DNA of 64,000 bases from positions 310,001-374,000 of the forward strand of contig NZ_MASW01000007.1 of NCBI RefSeq assembly GCF_003202285.1, written 5' to 3'. Positions 50,064 to 59,679 of the stretch are shown here, piece after piece; position 1 is the first letter of the stretch, and each line of letters starts with the position of its first letter. A program made the translations under genes and the position numbers. Origin of the DNA: Prauserella muralis. GTDB taxonomy: Bacteria; Actinomycetota; Actinomycetes; Mycobacteriales; Pseudonocardiaceae. A model generated the notes under the pieces. That model did no database searches, was not told where the DNA came from, and worked only from the letters and a program-made list of their open reading frames with translations.

Positions 50064-51665
50064 TCACATCCGGAAGACGCCGAAGCCGGTGCCGTCGAAC
50101 TGGGCACCCTGGACGGGGTTGTTGTGAATGGCGGACAGGCACAGCCCGAGCACGGTACGGGTGTCGCGCGGGTCGATCACGCCGTCGTCGTAGAGCCTTC
50201 CGGAGAGGAACATCGGCAGCGACTCGGCCTCCACCTGCGACTCCACGGCGGCCCGCATCGCCGCGTCCCCGTCCTCGTCGTAGGCCTGGCCGCGTGCCTC
50301 ACTCGCCGCCCTGGCCACAATGGACAGCACACCCGCGAGCTGCTGCGGCCCCATCACCGCCGACTTGGCGCTGGGCCAGGCGAACAGGAACCGCGGATCG
50401 TAGGCACGGCCGCACATGCCGTAGTGGCCCGCCCCGTAGGAGGCGCCGATGAGCACCGAGATGTGCGGCACTTTGCTGTTGGACACGGCGTTGATCATCA
50501 TCGCGCCGTGCTTGATGATCCCGCCCTGCTCGTAGTCCCTGCCCACCATGTAGCCGGTGGTGTTGTGCAGGAACAGCAGCGGCGTGTTCGTCTGGTTGGC
50601 CAGCTGGATGAACTGCGCCGCCTTCTGCGACTCCTCGCTGAACAGGATGCCGCGCGCGTTGGCGAGGACTCCCAGCGGGTAGCCGTGCACGCGCGCCCAG
50701 CCGGTGACCAGACTGTCGCCGTAGAGCGGCTTGAACTCGTCGAACTCGGAGCCGTCGACGATCCGCGCCAGCACCTCGCGCGGGTCGAACGGGACTTTGA
50801 GCCCCTCGGGCACGATGCCGAGCAGTTCCTCGGCGTCGTACCGTGGCGGCGTCACGGGTGCGGGCTCGGGCCCCTGCTTGCGCCAGTTGAGCCTGCCGAC
50901 GATGCCGCGCCCGATCCGGATGGCGTCGGGCTCGTCGCGGGCGAGGTAGTCGGCGAGGCCGGACGTGCGGGCGTGCATCTCGGCGCCGCCCAGCGACTCG
51001 TCGTCGGACTCCTCGCCGGTGGCCATCTTCACCAGCGGCGGCCCGCCCAGGAACACCTTGGACCGCTCCTGGATCATCACCACGTGGTCCGACATGCCCG
51101 GCACGTACGCGCCACCCGCGGTGGAGTTGCCGAAGACGAGGGCGATGGTCGGGATGCCCGCGGCGGACAGCCGCGTGAGGTCGCGGAACAGCCGCCCGCC
51201 GGGGATGAAGATCTCCTTCTGGGTCGGCAGGTCGGCGCCTCCCGACTCCACCAGGTTGATCACGGGAAGCCGGTTCTCCAGCGCGATGTCGGCGGCACGG
51301 AAGATCTTGCGCGTCGTCCACGGATTGCTCGACCCGCCACGCACGGTCGGGTCGTTGCCGATGATCATGCACTCGACGCCGGAGACCACGCCGATCCCGG
51401 CGACGACGCTGGCGCCGACGTGGAAGTCGCTGCCCCACCCGGCCAGCGGCGACAGCTCCAGAAACGGCGCGTCCTCGTCCAGCAGCAACTCGATCCGCTC
51501 GCGCACGAGCAGCTTGCCGCGCTTGCGGTGGCGGGCGACGTACTTCTCTCCGCCACCCTCGACGGCCTTCGCGTGCTCTGCCTCCAGCTCCGCCAGCTTG
51601 CCGAGCATGGCCTCGCGGTACGCGGCGTAGTCCTCGCCCGCCGTGTCCAAACGCGACCGCAACAT
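50064..51665 (-). CDS. Acyl-CoA carboxylase beta subunit (methylcrotonyl/geranyl-CoA carboxylase type)
   Basis: A 533-residue carboxyltransferase. It shows GKLLVRERIELLLDEDAPFL, MIIGNDPTVRGGSSNPWTTR, INLVESGGADLPTQKEIF, GNSTAGGAYVPGMSD, FLGGPPLVKMATGEES, PLLFLHNTTGYMVGRDYEQG and YGAGHYGMCGRAYDPRF. The sequence is of the MCC-beta/AtuC class, not propionyl-CoA carboxylase. Methylcrotonyl-CoA and geranyl-CoA cannot be told apart from the reading alone. Confidence 0.9.
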   Translation of the reverse strand: MLRSRLDTAGEDYAAYREAMLGKLAELEAEHAKAVEGGGEKYVARHRKRGKLLVRERIELLLDEDAPFLELSPLAGWGSDFHVGASVVAGIGVVSGVECMIIGNDPTVRGGSSNPWTTRKIFRAADIALENRLPVINLVESGGADLPTQKEIFIPGGRLFRDLTRLSAAGIPTIALVFGNSTAGGAYVPGMSDHVVMIQERSKVFLGGPPLVKMATGEESDDESLGGAEMHARTSGLADYLARDEPDAIRIGRGIVGRLNWRKQGPEPAPVTPPRYDAEELLGIVPEGLKVPFDPREVLARIVDGSEFDEFKPLYGDSLVTGWARVHGYPLGVLANARGILFSEESQKAAQFIQLANQTNTPLLFLHNTTGYMVGRDYEQGGIIKHGAMMINAVSNSKVPHISVLIGASYGAGHYGMCGRAYDPRFLFAWPSAKSAVMGPQQLAGVLSIVARAASEARGQAYDEDGDAAMRAAVESQVEAESLPMFLSGRLYDDGVIDPRDTRTVLGLCLSAIHNNPVQGAQFDGTGFGVFRM

Positions 51666-51667
51666 CG

Positions 51668-52816
51668 TCACGACGTGTACCCCAATCGTTTCGCCGCCAG
51701 TCCGGCCAGGATCTCGTTCGTGCCACCGCCGATGCCGAGGATGCGCATGTCCCGGTAGTGGCGTTCCACCTCGGACTCGGCCATGTACCCGAGCCCGCCG
51801 TGCAGCTGCACGGCCTCGTTGACCACCCACTCGCCGGTCTCGACAGCGGTGTTCTTGGCGAAGCAGGCCTCGGCGATGACTTCCTCGCCCGCCACGTGCC
51901 GCAGCGCGACCTGCCGCACGTAGGTGCGCGCCACGTCCACCCGCCGCGCCATCTCGACGAGCTTGTGCTGCACCAGCTGGCGGGAGATGAGCGGCCTGCC
52001 GAACGTCTCGCGCAGGCGGCACCACTCGACGGTGAGGTCGAGCGCACGCTGCGCGGTGGCGTAGGCCTGCACGGCCAGCGAGAGCCGTTCGGTGACGAAC
52101 TGGGTGGCCACCTGGGCGAACCCGCTGTTCTCCGCGCCCACCAGGTTCTCGGCGGGCACGCGGACGTCGGCATACGACAGTTCCGCGGTGTCCGAGCAGT
52201 GCCAGCCCATCTTGTCCAGCTTGCGGGTCACCGTGAACCCGGGCGTGCCGCGCTCCACCACCAGCAGCGACAGCCCGTGCGCGCCCGGCTCGCCGGTGCG
52301 CACCACGGTGGTGACGAAGTCGGCACGGCAGCCGGAGGTGATGAAGGTCTTCGCGCCGTTGACGACGTAGTGGTCTCCCTCGCGGCGGGCCGTGGTCCGC
52401 ACGGACGCGACGTCGGAGCCGCCGTCGGGCTCGGTGACGGCCAGCGAGCCGATCAGCTCCCCGGCGAGCGTGGGGCGGACCCAGCGGTCGATCTGCCGCG
52501 CGTCACCGGCCTCGGCGATGTGGGGCACCGCGATGCCGCACGTGAACAGCGAGGCGATGAGCCCGCCGGAGCCGCCCGCGTAGTGGATCTCCTCGGTGAC
52601 GGTCAGCGCGTCGAGGTAGTCGCCGCCCCCGCCGCCGACGTGCTCGGGAAACGCGACGCCGAGCAGCCCGGTCTCGCCAGCCTTGCGGTGCAGGTCCCTG
52701 GGCAGCTCGCCCGCGCGTTCCCAGCCGTCCAGATGCGGCAGCACCTCGGCTTCGACGAACCGGCGCACGGTCTTGCGCAGCGCGAGCCGCTCCGGGGTGG
52801 CGAACGGGTCGGTCAC
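51668..52816 (-). CDS. Acyl-CoA dehydrogenase (isovaleryl/long-chain type)
   Basis: A 382-residue acyl-CoA dehydrogenase: GSLAVTEPDGGSDVASVRTT, VNGAKTFITSGCRADFVTTV, MGWHCSDTAELSYADVRVPA, QLHGGLGYMAESEVERHYRD and RILGIGGGTNEILAGLAAKR. The C-terminal GGGTNEI lacks the Glu seen in short-chain enzymes, as in the LCAD/IVD group where the catalytic Glu is elsewhere. The GTG start overlaps the AtuA stop (GTGA). Confidence 0.9.
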   Translation of the reverse strand: MTDPFATPERLALRKTVRRFVEAEVLPHLDGWERAGELPRDLHRKAGETGLLGVAFPEHVGGGGGDYLDALTVTEEIHYAGGSGGLIASLFTCGIAVPHIAEAGDARQIDRWVRPTLAGELIGSLAVTEPDGGSDVASVRTTARREGDHYVVNGAKTFITSGCRADFVTTVVRTGEPGAHGLSLLVVERGTPGFTVTRKLDKMGWHCSDTAELSYADVRVPAENLVGAENSGFAQVATQFVTERLSLAVQAYATAQRALDLTVEWCRLRETFGRPLISRQLVQHKLVEMARRVDVARTYVRQVALRHVAGEEVIAEACFAKNTAVETGEWVVNEAVQLHGGLGYMAESEVERHYRDMRILGIGGGTNEILAGLAAKRLGYTS

Positions 52817-54519
52817 AGCAGCACCTCCGGGATGTCGACCTGCCTGCTGCGCAGCCACTCGCCGAGCGCCTTGGCCTGCGGGTCGAACCGCGCCTGGGAC
52901 GACACGCCCTCGCCGAGCAGGCCGTCCACGACGAAGTTCACGGCGCGCAGGTTGGGCAGCAGGTACCGGCGCACGGGCAGCTCCGCGGTCTCCGGCAGCA
53001 GCGTGCGCAGCTCGGCGGTGGTGAGGGTGTGCGCGAGCCAGCGCCACGCCTCGTCGGTGCGCGCCCACACGCCGACGTTGGCGCTGCCGCCCTTGTCCCC
53101 GCTGCGCGCCCCGGCGACGAGGCCCAGCGGTGCGCGCCGGGCAGGCCCCTGCGGCAGCGGCTCGGGCAGTGCCGGATCGTCGACGTCGGACAGCGCGCGG
53201 ATCTCGGTCGCGGCCGCGATGTCCACGCGCGTGCCGTCCGGAAGCACCGCCACGTGCGGCACCTCGCGGGCGTCGACGTAGGCGTCGGTGTAGACGCCGT
53301 ACGGCGAGGCGTCCGACGGCGGTGCGGTGACGTGGAAGCCCGGGTAGCTGGCCAGCGCCAGTTCGATGGCCGCACCGCTGAACGCGCGCCCGGCCACCTT
53401 CGGGTCGGCGTCCTTGACGGCGCAGTGCAGCAGGGCACTCGCCGCCTCCTCGGTGTCGGCGTCGGCGTGGTCGGTGCGGCCGAGCGTCCAGCGCACCTCC
53501 GCGGGCGGGTTGGCCTTCAGCGCCGTCTCCAGCTGCTCGCGGACGAGCGCGGCCTTGGCGTCGATGTCGAGGCCGGTGAGCACGAAGGTGACCTCGTTGC
53601 GGAACCCGCCGAGGCGGTTGAGGCACACCTTGAGCGTCGGCGGTGGCGGCTCGCCGCGCACGCCGCTCAGCCGCACCCGGTCGGGGCCGTCCTGGGCCAG
53701 TTCGATCGTGTCGAACCGGGCGGTGACGTCGGGGCCGGGGTAGCGGGCGCCCGCGATCTCGTACAGCAGCTGGGCGGTGACCGTGCCGACGGTGACGGCG
53801 CCGCCGGTGCCGTCGTGCTTGGTGATGACGCTCGAGCCGTCGGCGGCGATCTCGGCGATCGGGAAGCCCGGCGTGCCGATCGCGTGCTCGGTGAAGAAAG
53901 CGTAGTTGCCGCCGGTGGCCTGCGCACCGCATTCGATGACGTGCCCGGCGGCGACGGCGCCCGCGAGCGCGTCGTAGTCGTCGCGGGCCCAGCCGAAGTG
54001 CGCGGCGGCGGGCCCGACGATCACCGAGGCGTCGGTGACGCGGCCGGTGACCACCACGTCGGCGCCCGCACGCAGGCATTCGGCGATGCCCCACGCGCCG
54101 AGGTAGGCGTTGGCGGTGAGCGGGCTGCCCAGGTTCAGCTCTCCGGCGCGCGGCAGCAGGTCGTCGCCCTCGACGTGGGCGATGGTGACGTCGAGGCCGA
54201 GCCGGTCCGCCAGCTCCCGCAGCGCGTCGGCGAGGCCGGCGGGATTGAGCCCGCCCGCGTTGGCGACGATCGTGACGCCGTTGTCCTTGGCCAGCCCGAG
54301 GTTCTCCTCCAGCTGGCGCAGGAACGTCTTGGCGTAGCCGCGCGAGGGGTCCTTCATCCGGTCGCGGCCGAGGATCAGCATGGTCAGCTCGGCGAGGTAG
54401 TCGCCGGTGAGCACGTCCAGCGGCCCGCCGGTGAGCATCTCGCGCATGGCGGAGAACCGGTCGCCGTAGAAGCCGGAGCAGTTGCCGACGCGCAGTCCTG
54501 CGGTGGGCGCCCCCGTCAT
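52813..54519 (-). CDS. atuA: AtuA-like (DUF1446) protein
   Basis: A 568-residue protein of the acyclic terpene utilisation AtuA family. The N-terminal part shows [80 protein letters not shown] and [14 protein letters not shown]. The C-terminal domain has [20 protein letters not shown]. AtuA is needed for citronellol/geraniol catabolism in Pseudomonas, though its reaction is unknown. Neighbours (two ACADs, carboxylase, SDR) match an atu-like set. Confidence 0.88.
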   Translation of the reverse strand: MTGAPTAGLRVGNCSGFYGDRFSAMREMLTGGPLDVLTGDYLAELTMLILGRDRMKDPSRGYAKTFLRQLEENLGLAKDNGVTIVANAGGLNPAGLADALRELADRLGLDVTIAHVEGDDLLPRAGELNLGSPLTANAYLGAWGIAECLRAGADVVVTGRVTDASVIVGPAAAHFGWARDDYDALAGAVAAGHVIECGAQATGGNYAFFTEHAIGTPGFPIAEIAADGSSVITKHDGTGGAVTVGTVTAQLLYEIAGARYPGPDVTARFDTIELAQDGPDRVRLSGVRGEPPPPTLKVCLNRLGGFRNEVTFVLTGLDIDAKAALVREQLETALKANPPAEVRWTLGRTDHADADTEEAASALLHCAVKDADPKVAGRAFSGAAIELALASYPGFHVTAPPSDASPYGVYTDAYVDAREVPHVAVLPDGTRVDIAAATEIRALSDVDDPALPEPLPQGPARRAPLGLVAGARSGDKGGSANVGVWARTDEAWRWLAHTLTTAELRTLLPETAELPVRRYLLPNLRAVNFVVDGLLGEGVSSQARFDPQAKALGEWLRSRQVDIPEVLL

Positions 54520-55307
54520 GTGAACTGCCCCGCCTTCCTGCCCGTGCCGGGCGGGCCTGCGAAGGCCTGCGCGATGCCGAGCCACTCGCGGGCCTGCTCG
54601 CCGGTGGCCTCGACGTCGGTGTCGTCCGGGTGGCGGCGCTGGGTGACCACGAGGCAGAAGCCGAGTGCGCTGCCGGTGACGCGCTGCGCGGCGTCGGCGG
54701 GGCCGAACGTCCAGGTGTCGCCGTCCGGCGCGGTCAGCTCGACCCGGAACTCCTCGGTGGGCGGGGCGAGCGAGCGGAGCTGGAAGGCGAAGTCGCGGGT
54801 CCGGACGCCGAAGCGCGCGATGTGCCACAACCGCCGCGTGGGCGGGCGGGTGAGCCCGAGGGCGTCGGCGATGTCCTGGCCGTGGGCCCAGGTCTCCATC
54901 ATCCGCGCCGTGGCCATGGACGCGGCGCTCATCGGCGGGCCGTACCACGGCAGCTTCTCGCCGGCCGGCACCGCGGCGAGCGCGGCCCGCAGCTCGGCCC
55001 TGCCGTCCCGCCAGCGCTGGAGCAGCCGGGCGGGCGGTGTGGCGGCGAGCTCGGCGGCGCCGTCGTCGACATAGTTCTCCCCCGCGGCGAGCGCGCGTTT
55101 GAGTTCGGCGCCGAAGTCGTCCGGGGTGCGTGCGGCGAGCAGGGCCTTGTCGTCGGTCCACGCGAGGTGGGCGATCTGGTGCGCGATCGTCCAGCCCTCG
55201 GCGGGCGTCGGCGTCGACCACCGTTCGTCAGGCAGGTCGACCACGAGCGCGTCGACCTCCCCGCTCTCCGCGTCCAAATCGTCCAGGACCGCGTTCAGAT
55301 CCGCCAC
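54516..55307 (-). CDS. TIGR03084/maleylpyruvate-isomerase-like (DinB fold) protein
   Basis: A 263-residue protein with the mycothiol-dependent/DinB-type N-terminus ([20 protein letters not shown]) holding a His pair, and [17 protein letters not shown] with a third His, the usual metal triad. A C-terminal part ([20 protein letters not shown]) follows. AGGAGGTGCTG precedes the GTG. First cistron of the operon. Enzymatic role unknown. Confidence 0.8.
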   Translation of the reverse strand: MADLNAVLDDLDAESGEVDALVVDLPDERWSTPTPAEGWTIAHQIAHLAWTDDKALLAARTPDDFGAELKRALAAGENYVDDGAAELAATPPARLLQRWRDGRAELRAALAAVPAGEKLPWYGPPMSAASMATARMMETWAHGQDIADALGLTRPPTRRLWHIARFGVRTRDFAFQLRSLAPPTEEFRVELTAPDGDTWTFGPADAAQRVTGSALGFCLVVTQRRHPDDTDVEATGEQAREWLGIAQAFAGPPGTGRKAGQFT

Positions 55308-55356
55308 ACCAGCACCTCCTCGAGCCTGCCCGCAGCCTCGCACCGGCCCGCCGAAA

Positions 55357-55374
55357 AATCAAGCACGCTTGATT
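55357..55374. promoter_or_regulatory. 18-bp operator between the AtuA-type operon and the enoyl-CoA hydratase
   Basis: AATCAAGCACGCTTGATT is a perfect 8-bp inverted repeat around AC, in the 145-bp divergent gap. A partial repeat, TTCGTGCTTG, follows. Likely target of a TetR regulator such as the one at 45466. Confidence 0.6.
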
Positions 55375-55452
55375 GTTTCGTGCTTGTTGGCGCGTTGCCA
55401 GTAACCCTGTGGTGCAATACCGTGAGGTCAACGACGACACCGGGAGACCCTT

Positions 55453-56298
55453 GTGGCCGAGCACGCCGAGTACACCGAGATCACGTACCGGACCGCCGAC
55501 CGGATCGCGACGGTCGCGCTCAACCGGCCGCACGCCCGCAACGGCTACACCGTGCGCATGGCCGACGAACTGGCCGACGCGCTCGGCCGCGCCGACGCCG
55601 ACGACGACGTGCGCGTCGTGGTGCTCACCGGCGAGGGCACGGACTTCTCCGTCGGTGCCGACCTGTCGCAGGGCGGCTTCGACTTCGACTCCACCGAGCC
55701 CGGCACGCAGTGGCAGGAACCGGCCGGCCGGGTCTCCAAGCGCGTGTTCACGATGAACAAGCCGGTGATCGCCGCCATCCGCGGCGCGGCCATCGGCGGT
55801 GGCATCACCATCACGCTGTCGGCCGACTACCGGCTCGCCGCCACCGACGCGCGGTTCGGCTTCGTGTTCGTCCGGCGCGGCATCTACCCCGAGGGCGCCT
55901 CCGCGTGGTTTCTGCCCAAGCTGGTCGGCCTCGGCCGCGCGATGGACTGGATGATCAGCGGGCGCGTGTTCGACGCCGAGGAGGCGCACGCGGCCGGACT
56001 CGTGCAGAGCGTCCACGAGCCGGAGCGGCTGCTCGACGCCGCCTACGAACTCGCCGCCGACCTCGCCGCCAACACCGCGCCGGTGTCGGTGGCCGTGACC
56101 CGCCAGCTGCTGTACCGCATGTCCAACATGGACTCCCCCTTCCCGGTGCACGAGGTGGACTCGCAGCTCATCGCCAGCATCGCCACCAACCCGGACTCGG
56201 TGGAGGGCGTGCTGTCGTTCCTGCAGAAGCGCCCACCCGAGTTCCGGCTCCGGGTCGGCTCCGACCTGCCCGCCTTCCTCCCGTGGAAGGAGGACTGA
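55453..56298 (+). CDS. Enoyl-CoA hydratase/isomerase (crotonase family)
   Basis: The 281-residue protein shows VALNRPHARNGYTVRMADEL, VGADLSQGGFDFDS (oxyanion loop), AIRGAAIGGGITITLSADYR (second oxyanion half), FVFVRRGIYPEGASAWFLPK with the catalytic-type Glu, and LVQSVHEPERLLDAA. It may act as AtuE or a general beta-oxidation hydratase; the divergent operon and shared operator tie it to the AtuA cluster. Start GTG 55453. Confidence 0.88.
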   Translation: MAEHAEYTEITYRTADRIATVALNRPHARNGYTVRMADELADALGRADADDDVRVVVLTGEGTDFSVGADLSQGGFDFDSTEPGTQWQEPAGRVSKRVFTMNKPVIAAIRGAAIGGGITITLSADYRLAATDARFGFVFVRRGIYPEGASAWFLPKLVGLGRAMDWMISGRVFDAEEAHAAGLVQSVHEPERLLDAAYELAADLAANTAPVSVAVTRQLLYRMSNMDSPFPVHEVDSQLIASIATNPDSVEGVLSFLQKRPPEFRLRVGSDLPAFLPWKED

Positions 56299-56319
56299 GC
56301 CGTGGCCACCCCCGCTTCC

Positions 56320-56372
56320 GAGCCCACGGGCCCCTCGGGTACCTGGTGGGTACCCACGGTGCCCTTCGGCTC
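56320..56372. repeat. Palindromic repeat, family 1 copy
   Basis: A 53-bp element beginning GAGCCCACGGGCCCC and ending GGTGCCCTTCGGCTC, with GGGTAC/GTACCC inside and a 7-nt loop. It lies between the enoyl-CoA hydratase and the acetoacetate-decarboxylase-fold gene. Confidence 0.75.
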
Positions 56373-56438
56373 GCCGCCGGGCGGCCTCCGGCGCGCCTTC
56401 ACGACTCGGCACACCAGCTCGAAAGAGGACTGACGATC

Positions 56439-57050
56439 ATGTCCGGTTACCCGCCACAGCCCTGGAACCTCGCAGGCGACGCCTACCTGTCGGTGTGGAC
56501 GGTGCCGCGGGCCTCGTTGCCCCGCGTGCCCACGGTCGTGCGGCCGGTCACGCTGCGCGGCCACGCGATCGTGGTGACCGCCTGGATCGACTACACCGAG
56601 CCCGGCGAGCTGTCCTACCACGAGCTGCTGTCCACCGTGGCCGTGCACGGCGGCCGCACGCCGACCGGCACCATCACCGAGATCTGGGTGGACAGCGAGG
56701 TCTCGCTCGCCGGTGGCCGCGAGCTGTGGGGCATCCCCAAGGAGCTGGCGACACTGGAGTTCTCCGGCGGCAAGGCCTTCACCGCCTCCGCCAGCGCCGG
56801 CGACGACTGGATCGCCACCGCGGCCTTCTCCCCCAGGATCGGCCCTCCGGTGGGCCCGCCCGCGGCGTTCGCGATCGCCCAGTCGATGAGCGGCACGCCG
56901 CTGGTCACCCCGGTGCGTTCGACCGGAAGGCCGATGCTGGCCTCGGCGAGCTGGAACGTCAACCCGAACGGTCCGCTCGGCTACCTCGCCGACCGGCGTC
57001 CCCTGTTCTCGGCACACCTCAAGGACTTCCGCCTGCGCTTCGGCTCCTGA
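56439..57050 (+). CDS. Acetoacetate decarboxylase-superfamily protein
   Basis: A 203-residue protein with the acetoacetate-decarboxylase fold. The segment GRELWGIPKELATLEF contains the Lys at the place of the Schiff-base Lys. TEIWVDSEVSLAGG comes before it and NPNGPLGYLADRRPLFSAHL near the end. It is shorter than true acetoacetate decarboxylase (about 245), so a different keto or enol substrate is likely. GAAAGAGGACTGACG precedes the ATG. Confidence 0.8.
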   Translation: MSGYPPQPWNLAGDAYLSVWTVPRASLPRVPTVVRPVTLRGHAIVVTAWIDYTEPGELSYHELLSTVAVHGGRTPTGTITEIWVDSEVSLAGGRELWGIPKELATLEFSGGKAFTASASAGDDWIATAAFSPRIGPPVGPPAAFAIAQSMSGTPLVTPVRSTGRPMLASASWNVNPNGPLGYLADRRPLFSAHLKDFRLRFGS

Positions 57051-57081
57051 CCCCGGGCGTGCTGGCACACCCGCGCCGCTG

Positions 57082-58119
57082 TCACGCGCTGCGCGTGCTC
57101 GCGACGTAGGCTCGCGGGCTCATGCCCTTCCACCGGGTGAAGGCGTGGATGAAGCTGGACGCCTCGCCGTAGCCCAGCCGGTAGGCGATCTGCTCCACCG
57201 ACAGCCCCCGCGTGGCCAGCAGGTCCTCCGCGTAGGCCTCCCGCACCTCGTCGACCAGCGCGCGGAACGTGGTGCCCTCGGCGGCGAGCCTGCGCCGCAG
57301 GGTGCGTACCGTCATCGCCAGCCCGGCCGCCACCTCGTCCATCCCGGTCCGCAGCCCGTCGGCGGCCAGCAGCCGGTCGCGCACCTGCCGCGCGATCCCC
57401 GTGCGCTCCCGGCGCCGGGCCAGCAGCTCGCGGCACTGGCGCTCGCAGAGCGCGGCCGTGTGCTCGTTGGCCTGCGGCATCGGCTGGTCCAGCAGCCGGG
57501 CGGCGAAGCTGACCCTCGTGTGCGGCGCGCCGAACTCCGGATCGAGGCCGAGCACCTGCCGAAACGGTGTGGCGTCGGCGGGCTCGGGCAGCCGCAGCGC
57601 CACGCCCCGCGCGCGCAGCGGCGTGCCCACCTGCTCGCGGATCAGCGTGCAGATGGCCGCGATGTCCCTCGCGAGCAGGAACGCGCGCACGTCGGAGGGC
57701 ACGCTCTCGTCGTGGCAGTGCAGGTGCGCGTTCTCGCCCTCGACCCGCAGCTCCGGCACGCAGAACACGTAGGTCAGCTCGATGTAGCGCAGCGCCAGCT
57801 CCATGGCGTCGCGCACGGTGCGGCTGCTGGTGACCGCGTAGCCCCAGATGCCGTAGGACGTCGCGTGGTAGCGCTGCCCCGCGGCGAGGCCGAGCTCGGC
57901 CTCGCCCGCGCCGCTCGCGCGCAGCACGTTGCGCGCGACGGCCAGCTCCTGGTGCGCCTCCACCTGCGCGAGGGGGTTGTGCAGCGTGGCGGCGTCGAGG
58001 CCCGTACCGGCCAGCACCTCCTGCTCGGGGATTCCCCGCTCGACGGCGAAGCGGGCCAGCAGGGCCGCGCTCGCGACCCCGCGCGGGAAGTCCCAGTCGG
58101 CCACGGCTCGCACACTCAC
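57082..58119 (-). CDS. AraC-family regulator
   Basis: A 345-residue regulator. An N-terminal OruR/ArgR-type effector domain (about 15-215: GLDAATLHNPLAQVEAHQEL, ATSYGIWGYAVTSSRTVRDA) precedes an AraC HTH (about 245-345: MTVRTLRRRLAAEGTTFRAL, LSVEQIAYRLGYGEASSFIH and FTRWKGMSPRAY). The GTG at 58119 chosen. Divergent from the flavin monooxygenase; direct repeats in the gap are likely binding sites. Confidence 0.87.
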   Translation of the reverse strand: MSVRAVADWDFPRGVASAALLARFAVERGIPEQEVLAGTGLDAATLHNPLAQVEAHQELAVARNVLRASGAGEAELGLAAGQRYHATSYGIWGYAVTSSRTVRDAMELALRYIELTYVFCVPELRVEGENAHLHCHDESVPSDVRAFLLARDIAAICTLIREQVGTPLRARGVALRLPEPADATPFRQVLGLDPEFGAPHTRVSFAARLLDQPMPQANEHTAALCERQCRELLARRRERTGIARQVRDRLLAADGLRTGMDEVAAGLAMTVRTLRRRLAAEGTTFRALVDEVREAYAEDLLATRGLSVEQIAYRLGYGEASSFIHAFTRWKGMSPRAYVASTRSA

Positions 58120-58120
58120 G

Positions 58121-58147
58121 TGTCCGAAAATATCAACTTCTTGTCCG
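58121..58147. promoter_or_regulatory. Direct repeats TGTCCG, likely AraC binding site
   Basis: TGTCCG at 58121-58126 and again at 58142-58147, 21 bp apart, on the same face of the helix, as AraC dimers need. The reverse, CGGACA, occurs at 58189-58194 at the monooxygenase start codon. Confidence 0.45.
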
Positions 58148-58193
58148 CGGCTGGCCTGGAGCACCCGGATGGGGGTACCTAGCCTTTCCGGAC

Positions 58194-59648
58194 ATGGCCA
58201 CCACTCGCACCACCGCGCTCATCGTCGGCGCGGGCTTCGGCGGCATCGCGATGGCGATCGAGCTGCGCAGGGCAGGCATGCACGACTTCGTCGTCCTCGA
58301 GAAGGCGGCCGACCTCGGTGGCGTCTGGCGGGAGAACACCTACCCCGGCTCCGGCTGCGATGTGCCGTCGCCGCTCTACTCGTTCTCGTTCGCCCGTAAC
58401 CTCGCCTGGCCGCGGCGCTACGCCGCCCAGCCCGACATCCACGCCTACCTCGACCGCACGGCGCGGCACTACGGCGTGCTCAGCCACGTCCGCTTCGGCC
58501 GCGAGGTCGTCGCCGCCGAGTTCGACACCGGCATCGCGGCGTGGCGGGTGCACACCGCCGAGGGCGAGGAGTACGTGACGCGGGCGTTCATCCCGGCCAC
58601 CGGTCAGCTGTCCCGGCCTGCCCTGCCGCCCCTGCCCGGCATCGACAGCTTCCGCGGCGAGTGGTTCCACTCCGCCGAGTGGAACCACGACTGCGACCTC
58701 ACCGGCAAGCGGATCGCGGTGGTCGGCACCGGCGCGAGCGCGATCCAGTTCGTGCCCGAGATCCAGCCGAAGGCCGCGCGGCTCACGGTCTTCCAGCGCT
58801 CGGCGCAGTACATCATGCCCAAGCGCGACCACGCCTACACTCCCAGGCACCACAAGGCGTTCCGGATGCTGCCGCTGCTGCAGACACTGGACCGCCTCGG
58901 CTTCTGGCTCTACGCCGAGTTCGCGCAGCAGTGCCTTTCCCGGTGGCAGGGCTTCACCCCGGTGTTCGCGCGGCAGACCCGCAAACACCTGCGCGAGAAG
59001 GTGGCCGACCCCGAACTGCGCCGCAAGCTCACCCCCGACTACGCGCTGGGCTGCAAGCGCGTGCTGTTCAGCAACGACTACCTGCCCGCACTCACGCGGT
59101 CCAATGTAGAACTCGTCACCGAGCGCATCACGGAGGTGACCCCGACGGGCGTGCGCACCGCCGGCGGAACGCACCACGAGGCGGACGTCATCATCTACGG
59201 CACCGGGTTCGCGACGCAGGACATGCTGGCACACCTGAAGATCCACGGACTCGGCCACCGGTCGCTGTCCGAGGCGTGGGCCGAGGGACCCCGCGCGCAT
59301 CTGGGCATCACGGTTCCCGGGTTTCCCAACCTGTTCCTGATGTACGGGCCCAACACCAACCTCGGCGGCGGCTCGATCATCTACATGCTGGAGAGCCAGG
59401 CCCGCTACATCCGCGACGCGGTCCGCCTGCTGAACGCCCACCCCGGCCGCTGCCTCGACGTGCGCCCCGAGTCCGAGCAGGCCTGGGACACCGAGGTGCA
59501 GGACAGGCTCGCCCGCTCGGTGTGGACCCGGTGCAGCAGCTGGTACCGCAACGAGCACGGCCGCGTGGTCACCAACTGGCCGGGCCGGACCTTCGAATAC
59601 CGCAGGCGCACCCGCCGCGTCAACCTCTCCGACTTCACGATCGGCTGA
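58194..59648 (+). CDS. Flavin-containing monooxygenase (Baeyer-Villiger-like)
   Basis: A 484-residue FAD/NADPH enzyme. It has the FAD fold VGAGFGGIAMAIELRRAG (about 11-28), YPGSGCDVPSPLYSFSF, the second dinucleotide motif VVGTGASAIQFVPEI and the Baeyer-Villiger-like fingerprint FRGEWFHSAEWN, where Asn replaces the usual Pro/Asp. IIYGTGFATQDML and GPNTNLGGGSIIYMLESQAR follow. It likely oxidises a ketone or heteroatom; the substrate may be the inducer of the divergent AraC gene. Confidence 0.88.
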   Translation: MATTRTTALIVGAGFGGIAMAIELRRAGMHDFVVLEKAADLGGVWRENTYPGSGCDVPSPLYSFSFARNLAWPRRYAAQPDIHAYLDRTARHYGVLSHVRFGREVVAAEFDTGIAAWRVHTAEGEEYVTRAFIPATGQLSRPALPPLPGIDSFRGEWFHSAEWNHDCDLTGKRIAVVGTGASAIQFVPEIQPKAARLTVFQRSAQYIMPKRDHAYTPRHHKAFRMLPLLQTLDRLGFWLYAEFAQQCLSRWQGFTPVFARQTRKHLREKVADPELRRKLTPDYALGCKRVLFSNDYLPALTRSNVELVTERITEVTPTGVRTAGGTHHEADVIIYGTGFATQDMLAHLKIHGLGHRSLSEAWAEGPRAHLGITVPGFPNLFLMYGPNTNLGGGSIIYMLESQARYIRDAVRLLNAHPGRCLDVRPESEQAWDTEVQDRLARSVWTRCSSWYRNEHGRVVTNWPGRTFEYRRRTRRVNLSDFTIG

Positions 59649-59679
59649 GTTCGGGACGTGGCGTGGAACACCCCGACAC

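Noticed and set aside
48044-50452. 802-codon plus-strand open frame opposite the biotin carboxylase gene
   Set aside because: Composition is a mirror of the real gene; the minus-strand protein has every expected motif including EAMKMEH.
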